Part shown: positions 45,386-56,520 of the stretch, piece after piece | Layout of the letters: every line of letters begins with the position of its first letter | How positions within the stretch are numbered: the first letter of the stretch is position 1 | Assembly (NCBI GenBank): GCA_015680685.1 | Contig: MNCI01002776.1 | Span: 148,630-212,629, forward strand | From: Gnetum montanum | Lineage: Eukaryota > Streptophyta > Gnetopsida > Gnetales > Gnetaceae | Direction: 5' to 3' | Length of the DNA: 64,000 nt | Position numbers and translations under genes: made by a program | Notes under the pieces: generated by a model | Told to the model about the DNA's origin: nothing | Databases searched by the model: none | What the model saw: only the letters and a program-made list of their open reading frames with translations

Positions 45386-46780
45386 TGTAGCATCACACAT
45401 TAATGAAGCAAGATAAGCATTCATCTGCTACGATGTTAAATTGTCATAACTCATCCACTACAATGTTAAACTAGTAGTCCACCATCACTTTCAACTAATA
45501 GTTTTCCATAACTCTAAAGTAGCATAGCACATCCACTAAGACATTAAACTAGCATAGAACAATCTTTTAGGACTATAAACTAGCACAACATAGTCTACCA
45601 GGACCTTAAACTAGGCCCAATGCTCCACTAGGACCTTAAACCAGTAAAGCCATGGTTTACCAAGACCTTAAATTGGGTTCACGATTAGTCATTAATAACT
45701 CTTTTCATCCTTCTGCAAGCAAGTGAGCTAGCATACTACAACCATCCTTCTACATCAAGTGAGCGAGCACATTGCAATTCCAGGATAAAGCACTTACAAT
45801 CTATGCAACCTATGTCACTGATGTGGCCTTCTACATTTTATCATATCCAATCTATTTGCATTTATGTACTATGTGGTTTTCTCACCTTCTCGATGTTGTG
45901 TTTGCAGGATGAAGCCCTAGGTGGTCATGCAACAACACATCTCATCATAGCAATAAGTCACCACATCACTTTGATGTGCATGATTAGACTAGCTAAACCT
46001 CTCAAGAGTGGATATCCCTATTATCCCATTAAAGCCTACTCACATCTTACTCCTACATCCCAATACCCTCTCAAGAGTGCAAACCTTTTTGATGCTCACA
46101 TGTTATCATCACATGAAAACCTCTTCAAGTCAACCTTCAAAGCCCAAGGCAGACATAACATAAGTCATCTCATGGAAGCCTCTATTAGCTAGTCAAAGCC
46201 CAGGTGAATGTAACACGAGTCATCCTAGGGAGGAAACACCTATCATTCATATGTGATGTAGTTTCATCAATAATAAAGCAAAGCCCATCTAGCGATGTGT
46301 AACTCACTTGATGAGAACCACTTCACAATAAGCATTTAGTAATGTGCAAATCCAAAATAAGGTTCACCCAACACAAAAAAATGGGAAGGGGAAAAGCACA
46401 TTGCCAAGCAATCTAGAAGCAAAACAGTTTTGCAATTGGCCTAGCCTTGAACCTATACCTTAACTCTCTCACAAGTACTCCAACAAGAAGTCAACATTTT
46501 CAAGGGCAAGCCACTCTAGTGCCATGGTCACCATCAACAATGATGTCCTTGCATCATAACATCTTATTTGCACCTCATATTCCCTTTTATCCCCAGCTCA
46601 TCACCTACACCTTTTACTACTACTTTTCACCTACCATCTATCATGCCATTATCTACAACACTCTTTGAGCATAGTGTAGTGACACTCGATCACACACTGA
46701 AGAGTGATTTTGGTGCCAAGCTTGTAGTGGTGTTTTGTTATTCTTTGTCAACATCTCTCAAGTCACTCTTCTAGATGTCA
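45386..46780 (+). other. Tat-2 spacer between integrase and 3' LTR
   Basis: About 1.4 kb. The first 300 bases hold the TTAAACTA tandem units (45530-45680). The open stretches at 45803-46192 and 46447-46774 show no family resemblance and are probably chance. It ends at the polypurine tract. Confidence 0.5.
45530..45680. repeat. Degenerate tandem repeat around GGACCTTAAACTAG
   Basis: Units 'agacattaaactagcata', 'aggactataaactagcac' and 'aggaccttaaactaggcc' recur at about 33-36 base spacing, related to the array at 36460-36800. Confidence 0.6.
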
Positions 46781-46795
46781 ATAAAGAGGGGCCAA
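46781..46795 (+). other. Tat-2 polypurine tract
   Basis: AATAAAGAGGGGCCAA precedes the 3' LTR start TGAAAC; AAAGAGGGG is a good plus-strand primer tract. Confidence 0.65.
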
Positions 46796-48344
46796 TGAAA
46801 CACCACCAAATCTGGACTATAGCATCTTAGTTGCAAATTTTGGCAAAAGGTGGAAACTATGCTTAACCCCTCTATATAGCGTATTCTCCTAGAGCGTAGT
46901 CAGTCGAAGGGTAAAATCTTAAAATTTTACCTAAGTGTTGAGACTACGCTCTCCCCCAAGCACACCATTCTAGAGTGTAGATAGTGTAATCATAAAGAGC
47001 GTAGTTAGCAGAAGGTCAATTTTCACAAATTTTGCTAAGTGTCGAGACTATGCTCAACCCCAATTGGGAGTATAGTTAACCTCTTAGGGAGAGCATAGTC
47101 TACAAAAATCCATTTCCTCACAGATTCCACTAGCAATGAGACTATGCTCTCCCCTAGCCTAGAGTGTAATCACCTTTTAGAAGAGCGTAGTTAGTGAGGA
47201 TAGACTCTAGCAGCCTCCATAGCATAGCAACGATGCTTAGCTTAGCTCGAGAGTGTAGTCAACTCACCTTTGGCAAGTGTAGTCAGCAAAATGATTTTTT
47301 TTATATTCCCTTTCATCCAAGAATTGTAACTATGCTCAATCCCATGTAAGAGCATGGAGAGCATAGTCCCATAGATCATAGTCATTGAGTGTCATTTTTT
47401 AGGTACCTCATAGTCCACTCGACGCACACACATGTGGTTGGTAGTGTAGTTATAGTCTCATAGTCCTGTACAGTTTAGTAGAGCATAGCAAAGCACAACA
47501 CCATCAACCCCATCTATACACCACATGAACAATAACTACACTAAGAATAATCCTAGTCATTCCATTTACCATGTGGTAGCCATCTCACATTTCTTGCTAA
47601 CCCTAAACCTATAAATACTTGCACCATCAATGTTTTCAAAAGAAGAGGGAAGAACAAAAGAAAGAGGGCCTTTTTTGATTTGGTGAGTTTAACAAGTGAT
47701 TGGCGAATGAACAAATGGGTGAAGTGGTAGACCACTAATAGAATACTACATCTAGCAATACAATGCAGCAGTCAACCTAGTAGACATAGACACCTCTACA
47801 GAACACTAGTCGTTATGGCTGGATAGCCCAAGTACTATGACAAAATTGTCCACCTATGCTTGCGATACACTACATACCTTCTAAACCCCCTTCTAGTGTT
47901 AACTACGCTCAACCCCATTTTGGGTGGTATTCTATTTCATTTCTTTGCATTTTCTACACTTTATTTACATTTTTTACCATTTTTACTATGTACACATGCT
48001 TCAACTATGCTTAGGTCGTGATCCTCATGCATTGACACTGCCTACCTCACTAAAAATTCTTGACTATTCTCACCCCCTCAAGTGCCTATAATTACACTCA
48101 ACTTAACTGACATCGCAAACACCACAAGGGTTGTAAACACTACCTACACCCTTAGCACCATCTTGCATTAGCATTGTAGCTAACCATGTTGTAGCCCTGT
48201 TGCATCCAGTAAGTTCCTGTTTGATTAGCCAAATCATCTAAGGTGCCCCGTCTCTACCCACAACAGGCCCTCACGCAAATTTAGGGTTAGGCTATGTGCT
48301 TGTGGACCTTAGTGTTCTAGCCACCAACATTTTCAGCCATTACA
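46796..48344 (+). repeat. Tat-2 3' LTR
   Basis: 1549 bp, starts TGAAACACCACC and ends CCATTACA. It keeps some undecayed motif copies, such as AGAGCGTAGT at 46891-46900, ACTACGCTC at 46943-46951 and GAGCGTAGT at 46997-47005, whose 5' LTR partners have lost the CpG. Confidence 0.88.
47610..47620 (+). promoter_or_regulatory. Tat-2 3' LTR TATA box
   Basis: TATAAATACTT, partner of 31330-31340. Confidence 0.6.
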
Positions 48345-48349
48345 CATGC
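48345..48349. repeat. Tat-2 target site duplication, right copy
   Basis: CATGC, identical to 30543-30547. Confidence 0.8.
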
Positions 48350-49799
48350 AACTTTGGCAATGTGGGCTGAAGTGGATACATCCCAAGGATAAGGAATTGT
48401 TGGGAACAACTCCTTAGCAGTAATGAACCAAGTAGTGAATTGTTTGTGCTTGATGTCAAACACTGTGACTACATCTTTCAACTCCTAGTAATCATTCATT
48501 CTCTTGGCCAAGGTCTTGGCATTTGATCATTGATCAATGAATCATGACCTAAGAACTTTGAGTTTAGCATTTGTCATCTCAAGCTTTTGATTAGTGTCCT
48601 TGTGATGCTTGAATTCAGCCTCATACAACAAATACAAGCTAGCCATTTACTTTTCAAGTTCTGACCATGGTTATCCATTAGTCAGCATCACCAAGTTTGC
48701 ATATTGAAGATTTGCTAGTTCCATATACTCTATCATTTCTTCAATTTGCAACTCCTTCAAGAAGATTGTTGCTTTGTTGTAGGGATCTATCACATCAATG
48801 ACGGGTTGCCACACCTCTCTTCCTTATTGGAGTTGTTGGAGGACCTCATTTACTTTTGCATTATCCATTTGGATATGCTTCTCATTCACTTCCATCTATA
48901 GGCCAACCTGGTCTCTATAGTGATTCTTGACTCTTTCAAATTTGAAAGCCTTATTTTTCTAGGTAGCAGTCTCAATGGTAGATTTCTAGTGTAACACTCA
49001 AACTTCCTCCATAGATAGATTATGATTCTCCATGGCCAATTTCCTCAATTTCATGTTTACCCTAGTGAGTTTCTCCTAATTTTGATGAATTAATTCCTAC
49101 ATTTGTTGCTTTTATCCATCAATAATATGCAAGCAATGATTTTCTACTATTAGTGTTTCATTTTTCTAGTGCATCTGAACCAAGTCCTTCTAAACGAAGT
49201 AAATTTTTGTTTCTACTATGGACTAGTTAAATATGGTCGTCACCATTTCCTCCTCAACTTGTTTTAATTATTCTTAAAGTTTCTAAAAAGCTTCATCTCT
49301 AGTTATTTCTAGGCTAAGGAGTGAGGGATAAACAAAATGAGCATGTAGTTTAATAACTTCTACTACTAAGTATTGGTTTTGTGCTTCAGCCATTTCAACT
49401 TGCCCTTCCAAGATGTTACATTTTCCCTTCAAATAGCTCCTACTGGGTTACAGTGATGTTGTCTGAAAAGTCAACAATATCTAGAATTGATTGCCTAGTC
49501 TCCACTAGTCAGTCTAGCAATTCTTCATGTTAGCTTGTACTTAATCTTTTGTTGATCATTTTTGCAGATGTTTGCACATCTCAAAATGTAGATACATCTA
49601 GTAAAGATGCCACCAGTGCATTAAGTGCCTCTACAATTTGGTCAACAACCACTTCAATAGTAGTCTCCTATTGTTGGTACTGCATCACTAATACAGTTTC
49701 CCCCTCGCCCTCCTTCAAGCACACCAAAAAGGAAGCAGCATTCCTAAAGATTTCTTGAAATAAATAGTGTTGAGATAAAGATACCATCACCTCTTGGGC
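48350..49799 (-). pseudogene. Ath-3 accessory ORF, middle piece
   Basis: Aligns on the minus strand with Ath-1 10995-12435: the block near 48370 matches 11005, the coiled-coil near 48700-49300 matches 11330-11950, and 49740-49800 matches 12380-12435. It is interrupted at 49800 by Ath-2 and continues at 59346 after a gap equal to about 390 bases of Ath-1. Confidence 0.7.
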
Positions 49800-49804
49800 A
49801 CTAA

Positions 49805-50358
49805 TGATGAGAATAAAATGAATCATTTTGATCATCCTTATAGCATTAAGAATAAATTAAGGTTTCCTTGATGTAGTTAATATTCATGCACTTCATTTTA
49901 ATGCACTTTGATTAAGCAATTCATTTCCAATTGTTAATGAACACAAGCACGAGCACCTCAAGCATACATGTACCACTTGGTAACCTAGAAACACTTAACA
50001 TTTGGTAGCCCAATAGTTATATATGTGTTCAGGATGTGTCTACAAAGTGGGAATAGGTACTTGTGTTAGGCTAGCTAGGTAGTAGATGAATTAGATCTTA
50101 AATTACTCTACTTTTCATTCTTGTTGCAGGTGATTAAACTTATAAAATACAAAATGATAAAAATCACATACCTTAGTTGCACCTAACAATATACTTGTAC
50201 TTCATAAATGGAATTGTGAAGACAACGATTGTTCCAATTAAATTTCACATCTTAGAACTAATGTGCTTAAGAACTTAAGATTTTCAAAATTCGACTAGAT
50301 GGTGCATGAACACTTGTGATTCGTATGGTTGCGCATAGGGGTACCTCACCACTCATCA
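49805..50358 (+). repeat. Ath-2 5' LTR, truncated at its left end
   Basis: Aligns with 58818-59345 of the 3' LTR and ends CACCACTCATCA. The first about 290 bases, including the TATA box, are absent. The junction reads TGATGA, which matches both the normal LTR start and the internal word TGATGG at 58818, consistent with deletion between two short repeats. Confidence 0.8.
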
Positions 50359-50378
50359 TTGACGCCATTGTCAAGGAC
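50359..50378 (+). other. Ath-2 primer binding site, tRNA-Asp type
   Basis: TTGACGCCATTGTCAAGGAC directly after the LTR matches the site complementary to the plant tRNA-Asp 3' end at 15 of 20 positions. All five differences are C-to-T or G-to-A transitions. This primer type is typical of the Athila/Tat branch. Confidence 0.75.
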
Positions 50379-50559
50379 CTTTTAGTTGTTCCATGCATTA
50401 TCTAGGACTAGTGAAAATTTATTCAGATCATTGGACCAAACCTTAGAATCATATCTTACCTCAAAAATTACTACAAGCACACTGCATTTTTCTATTTTCT
50501 AACATAAAATGTCTTCTTCTCATAGGAGTGATTCTTTGCCCAAATCTAATAGAGTACAT
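50379..50559 (+). other. Ath-2 leader
   Basis: Short leader. The segment near 50510-50526 (TCTTCTTCTCATAG) is shared with Ath-1 near 21020 and resembles a splice acceptor. Confidence 0.4.
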
Positions 50560-52760
50560 CTGCCAGTGCTTCAACAACTGAGTGGTATATGCTCATCCTG
50601 ATGAGTATGTACCAAATTTCACCTTTATCCTACACTAGGATGAACAACTGTGGTGGTGCAACATGGAGGACAGCATTGTGTTGTCACCTGATTAATCCAT
50701 TCCTGCAATGCTCTAATAAATGCTTATATGATGGGGTCTCCAAGGACTTCATGCTAAGTATGTGGGGTAGGATAGTGATGCTAGGGATTATCATTCCACT
50801 AAGGCACAATGTCTCAAGGATAACTAGTTAGAACAACATTATGAATCTATGAAGGGAAAAGGATTTAATGATTCCTTATTCCTATTATACAAAAAATATG
50901 GTGGAGAGCCCTTTTCTAGGGGTTTTCCATTTAGTGAAATTCCTTTCTTTGACTTCAGTGAAGGAGGTCAAAACTAGAACTTGTAATCCACAATTCACAA
51001 TCTTGGTTCTAGCAAGAATGAATCCAATGACAAAGAAGAATTCAAAAAAGCAAGTCAATAAAGGGATGCAGATAAGAAAAAAAAATTATGATCATGGTTG
51101 CAATAATAGAAGAGGGGGTAGTAGGAATCATGATGATGCTATTCCTATTTCCTCGTCACCTTCATCATCATCATCTTCTTCTTTTGGATCTAATCGCAAC
51201 TGTAGGGGGCACGACCATGATGGAGGTGACCAATGGGACCAAAATGATCAAAGAGACCATCGAGCAAGGCAAGACCAAGGGCATATACATTCAAGAGAGA
51301 CACAATGTCATGAATGAAGGGGTAGTAGAGGGAATCATAGGCACTAAAATCAAGGCCTCAATGAGTCTTTGCTTGTTACCTAGAGTATCCTAAACTTTGC
51401 AGAGGTAGTATGAATTCCAACAAGGCATATAAATGGATAATCAAATCAAAGGATTAGACATGAATAATATTACTTGGTTTGAAGGGAGATTATAAATCAG
51501 ATCTATAGAACCATCTTCAAGCTTTTCAAGATACATGTGTCTTGCAAAATATAGAGAATGAGTTGCAAAAACTTAAGTTATTTCCAAGAACACTCATTAA
51601 AGAAGCAAAAAATTGGAATTGGTCTTTAGAAGCGGAATGTATCAGATGATGGAGTACAATGCTTGAATTGTTCAATGAAAAATATCAAACATAATCCAGA
51701 GTGTCTAACTTGAGGGAAAAAAATCTAAGGATGGAAACAAGGAATACATGAACCCTTGGATGCCACCATCGACAAATATTATTTCTTAATACATAAATGT
51801 CCTAGCCATGGATCAACTTTGCCACATTGTAGATGGGTTTTGACCTGAAATGAGGAGAACCCTTGGTGTCTATGCCTAAGGATGATTATCTGAATTAAGC
51901 ACCCATTAGATCCAGAGATTAATTGAGTAGGTAGCTAAAGAGGAAGGTGAATTAAGAAAATAAGAAAGTGTAGAAGAGTATAATTGTGATCCTTCCATTC
52001 ACAAAAGGGAAGTTTGATTTTGTGATAATGAAGAAGAATTAGCACTTGATGAGGTGGTGAATAGGAAAGCCTTACTGCTTCAAAAATTTCAATCTAAAAT
52101 TATGACCAAGGTTGGTTAGTTATGGGACTCCATAGATAATAGATTTCAAGCTATCCTAAAAATTACTAAAGAGTCCAAAGGACAAGGTAGTAATCATGAG
52201 CACAGGAGGCACAAGGAAGTTGAACGTGCCTATCAAAGAGGTAAGGACAAGATTGTTGTGATAGAAGAAGTTGCAGGAAGCAAATGAGATGATGATGGTG
52301 GATGTGACATCTACCAGTATGAACATCCTAAGGGATGTTGCCCCATAGTGTCACACTTATAGGAGTCTAGGGTGTAGGCTTTGAATCCATGACTTGCACA
52401 AAGGGAAACACCTAGAAGATTACCTTATCCTCAAGGTAATTTTAATCAATTCTATTAGCAATAATAGTATTATCCAAGTGGAATTCTACTACAACCATAT
52501 GAGAAATATCAACAATGACAACAACCACTATCATGGGCGCTGGCACCACTAAGGTAGTAATACCCTTACCAACAACTTGATCCCTATGGGTATTATGTCT
52601 AGTAACCCTTGTCTCCATGTGACTCCTCCAGTCATGTTTCTACTTTCTAATCTCACTACTACCCTTCTAATTATTATTGAACTTATTCTCCACAAGCAAG
52701 AATGGATACCACCTTTTATCCTTATCCTCCTCTTGTTCCTACACATCTTTCTCCTTCCTT
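50560..52760 (+). pseudogene. Ath-2 gag remnant
   Basis: Text begins near 50585 (A-H-P-D-E-Y-V-P-N-F-T-F), continues through open stretches 50589-50831 and 50868-51317 to a basic segment with a Ser run (51150-51190), a further 850 bases absent from Ath-1, then L-D-E-V-V-N near 52045 and C-D-I-Y-Q-Y-E-H-P-K-G-C-C-P near 52305, followed by a Gln/Tyr/Pro-rich tail. Order and motifs equal Ath-1 gag. Stops throughout. Confidence 0.65.
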
Positions 52761-52849
52761 AGCATAGTTACCACCTACTCCACCTATGCAGGGTGAATTA
52801 CCAACTTAACAACAAAAATGTAATTCTACCAGGGTTGTTAATCTCCAAC

Positions 52850-53600
52850 CAGTTCATCAATTCAGTGGTTTATATATTTGATCAAAGAAAAGACCTTTCT
52901 TTTGACCATGCAGTCCACATAAGCCCTCAATTACACCTGCAATTGACAATCCTATTCCTCTATCTCCCTCTATAACAACTTCCTTCAAGTCCCCTTCAAA
53001 CCAAACACTACCTAGGATTCATACTATGATGCTTACTCATGCCATATCTAATTGGATCCATGTTTGAAAATTCACAAGAAATTAGCTAATCTTAGAAGTC
53101 CTCTCATTTATTTGCAAATTGCTATAAATGAACTATGAAAAGCTCATTTTGATTCCATTTTTAGTATCAACCTAATCTCTCATGAGATGTATACTGCATG
53201 GAACCTACCTCCTTTAAAGAAGGGTAACATCATATTAGAATTGGTAAATGAATCAAACACTATTCCATTGGGACTAGTAGAAGACATTATGACCACTATG
53301 GATGGTCTTATCCTACTAATTTCCTAATGATCAAGGTGGAGAACTGCAAAGGGGCCTTCTCAATCATCATAGGAAGGGCAGAGATAAGCATCGTTAATGC
53401 AAGAATGGACATTAGAGATCTTTCCTTGGAAATATCCAAAGAAAATGCATTCAGAAAGATCGAGAAGAAGAGAGTTTCATGCATTGCATATAGCAATACA
53501 AGGTGCACTTGTGTGTAGAAATTCTAGGTAGTGAAATGAGCATCCATCTTTGCATGCAAGTAGTATGCACCAAAAGTAGAAATTCAAAGATGTTTGTACA
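52850..53600 (+). pseudogene. Ath-2 protease remnant
   Basis: Readable F-D-S-I-F-S-I-N near 53150 keeps the catalytic Asp and Ser of the D-[ST]-G loop (Gly to Ile), then E-M-Y-T-A-W-N-L, P-L-G-L-V-E-D-I near 53270, M-I-K-V-E-N-C and S-L-E-I-S. The open stretch 53327-53518 covers the C-terminal half. It aligns throughout with Ath-1 protease. Confidence 0.7.
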
Positions 53601-53899
53601 TAGTAGCCATAAAACATGAACATACCCAATGGTTGATTGCTGATTCTAAGAGTAGCACACTTTGCATGGAACTAACTAAAAAAATGACATGTGCATATGT
53701 CGTAGGCATGGATGAACTAGAGCAAGTTCTTCACCAACTCTCTAATGATGCAAGTGATGATACCTATTAGGGAGAGTTGGAAATCCCTGAAAATTTCAAG
53801 TAAGAGTCCCTTGAACTAAAAAATCTACTAGCTAGCATGAAATATGTGTTCTTAAACAATAAAAAGCCAATCATAATCAATGTAAATCTTGTTTCGAAA

Positions 53900-55160
53900 C
53901 AAAAAAAAATATTGCAAACCTTTACCTAGTCATATTCTAAACTCACAGGGATTGTGAGTTTACAACAAATTGATAACAAAAGGTAGGGTTTATTTATTCC
54001 ATTGTGGATAGTGAGTGGATTAGTTCACTCATTATTGTACCGAAGAAAGGTGGCAAGTGGTAGGTCTACATCAATTTTCAATTGCTGAATATGGTAACAT
54101 TCAAGGATCATTTTTTGTTATCATTTGTTGATTAGGTGTTAGACACAATCTTTGGGCATTGCTACTATAGTTTTCTATATGGTTATAGTGGCTATAACCA
54201 AATCCTGATCACACTAAAGGACCAAGCCAAGACAACATTCATGAGTCTTTGGGGGCCTTTTGCATATCACAAAATGCCTTTTGGTCTATGTAATGCCCCT
54301 ACTACATTCCAAAATCTACTCCTTAGCATTTTTCAATAGTAAATTGGTAGTGGCATGGAAGTCTTCATGGATGACTTCTCCACCTATGGAGCTACATTTG
54401 AGTAAGCCTTAGACTACCTTGAGCAAGTACAATGTGTTGAGACAAACCTTAGGCTCAACTAGAAAAAGAGTCACATGATGGTCCATGAAGGCATTGTATT
54501 GGGACATAAAATATCATAAGCAAAAATTGATGTTAACCCTGAAAAAATAAGGATCATCTGAGGAATAACCTGCCAACTAGAAACTATCAAAGATGTTTAA
54601 TCATTCCTTAGACATACTGGCTACTACTAGTGATTCATAGAGAATTTCTCTAAGATCACAAAGTTGTTGATAGAGTTGACAAAGAAAGATGCTCCATTTG
54701 TTTGGACCATAGAATGTGAAAAATCATTTTAATAATTGAAAGAGAAACTTGTAGTAACTCCAATCCTACATGCACTCAACTAGTCTAGACCATTTTATGT
54801 CATGATGGATGCATCAAATTATGCCTTAGAAGCTATGCTTACATACATGGATGACAAGAAACATCCATACTACATCTACTGCACTAGCTGAAGCATTGTG
54901 GATGCACAACTAAATTACACCACTATAGAAAAAAAACTGATGGAAGTGGTATTCACTTTAGAGAAGTTCAGGCACTATGTGCCTAGATATAAAGTGTTTG
55001 TGCACATAGAACATAGTGCCATCCACTTCCTAATAAACAAGCCAATAGTGAGCTCTCGTGTCATAAGGTGGCTGGTGATCTTATAGGAATTTGATCTTAT
55101 GATGGTAGATCGAAGGGGCATTAAGAATGTGGTCACTGATCACTTACCTTAATTGTGATG
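53900..55160 (+). pseudogene. Ath-2 reverse transcriptase and RNase H remnant
   Basis: The open stretch 54136-54339 has Y-S-F-L-Y-G-Y-S-G-Y-N-Q-I, then T-T-F-M, P-F-G-L-C-N-A-P-T-T-F-Q. The catalytic F-M-D-D is at 54364-54375. RNase H starts with M-M-D-A-S-N-Y-A-L near 54800; 54898-55086 encodes Q-L-N-Y-T-T-I-E-K-K and H-S-A-I-H-F-L-I-N-K-P. E-F-D-L-M-M-V-D and V-V-T-D-H-L-P end it near 55150. Athila-type wording. Stops near 54059, 54337 and later. Confidence 0.85.
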
Positions 55161-55199
55161 GAACACTAAAGAGGAAGAAATCCCATTATCTAATATGTT

Positions 55200-56520
55200 T
55201 CCTAATGAACTCCTCTTTGTTGGGGCTATAATTGAACAATTTCCCAATGAGCCTAACTGGTATGATGGCATTATCACCTATCTTCTCACTCAAGAAATGC
55301 CACAATGGTTCAACCACTAGAAGAAACAACCATTTCTTCACCAAGTGAAATGCTTCATAAAGATCAATGAATACCTTTAAAAGGTGTGTGTCAATGGCCT
55401 AGTTCATTGGTGTGTCTTTGATGTTGATCAACTACGCATTTTCCAAGATGCTCATGAAGGTTCTTGTGGGGGCCACTATGCTGGAAGACACACAACCATT
55501 AAGATCCTAATGGCAAGGTACTATTCACCAATAATCTTTAGGGATGCTCACCAATATGTTTACTCTTGTGAACAATGCCAATGAGATGGTGGAATGACTA
55601 CTCGAATGGAAGGATCTCAACAATGGATTCAACCACTAGAATCCTTTGACATCTAGGTTATTGATTTCATGGATCCCATCACATCCATGTCAAATGGAAA
55701 GGTGTACATCATAATCGTTGTTTACTATTGTTCGAAATGGGCAAAAGCAATAGCCGTCACTGACTATACGTCTTCTATTGTTGCTCGATTTATACAAAAA
55801 AATGTTGTAAATAGATTTGGTATGCCATGTGCATTAATTTCTAATAATGCAACTCACTTTATAGGCATTGCCTTTCGAAAGCTCATGCAACACTTAGGGG
55901 TTGAACATAAACTCACAACACCCTACCACCCCCAAGCCAACGGTTAAGCTGAGGTTACCAATAGGGAAATCATAAGGATTCTAACAAGAACTATTAGTAA
56001 ATATAGGAAAGACTAGAGCACGAAACTCAACAATTCCCTTTAGGCCTACCACTCAACATGGAAACTTCCTATAGGCTACTCTCCCTATAAGCTTGTGCAT
56101 AGAAAATTATCAACACTTCTTATTCAATTTCAGTGCCATACACTTTCAATAGCCTGTGACCTTGACCTTGACTTGAGTCTAGCATAAAAAGAAAGATTTA
56201 TGAATCTCAACTTGCTAGACAAAAATATATTGGTGGTTCTATCATCTAATGAGTTGCATAAGACCTACAACAAAAAGCGCCATGACCTTAAAATTAGGAA
56301 ATCCAACCTTCAATCAAGAGATAAGGTCCTCTACTAGAACCCCGCACACATCCCTCAATGAACCAAGTTTCAAACATTGTGGAAAGAACCTTATATAATT
56401 TATGAAACTTTTCCTTCTGGAGCCATGATGATCTATAAACATGAAAGCCTAGACAAAAAGTAACTAGTCAACATACAACAAGTTAAACCTTTCCATGAGC
56501 CTAAGCTAGTTAATACAACA
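55200..56520 (+). pseudogene. Ath-2 integrase remnant
   Basis: The open stretch 55384-55584 holds the HHCC domain (D-A-H-E-G-S-C-G-G-H, then C-E-Q-C). In 55669-55947 the core reads I-D-F-M-D-P near 55660, S-N-N-A-T-H-F near 55837 with the second catalytic Asp changed to Asn, and P-Q-A-N-G-x-A-E-V-T-N near 55930 with the Glu kept after a stop. The GPY-type tail includes V-N-I-Q-Q-V-K-P-F near 56470. It matches Ath-1 and Ath-3 integrases. Confidence 0.82.

Larger units (their letters stand above)
30548..48344 (+). mobile_element. Tat-2: complete Tat/Ogre-like Ty3-gypsy element (17.8 kb) carrying an antisense accessory module
   Basis: Bounded by LTRs 30548-32036 and 46796-48344, beginning TGAAACACCACC and ending TTACA (TTATA in the 5' copy), with a perfect 5-bp duplication CATGC. 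Plus-strand order is leader, gag, protease, a 5.9-kb non-pol block (36061-41900) with a minus-strand multi-exon ORF, RT, RNase H, second RNase H, integrase, spacer, polypurine tract and 3' LTR. Its RT and integrase keep the catalytic residues, unlike most copies here. It is inserted in the accessory ORF of Ath-3. Confidence 0.85.

Noticed and set aside
45803-46774. Open stretches of 129 and 73 codons as Tat-2 genes
   Set aside because: They have low complexity and no family resemblance, and lie in the spacer before the polypurine tract.
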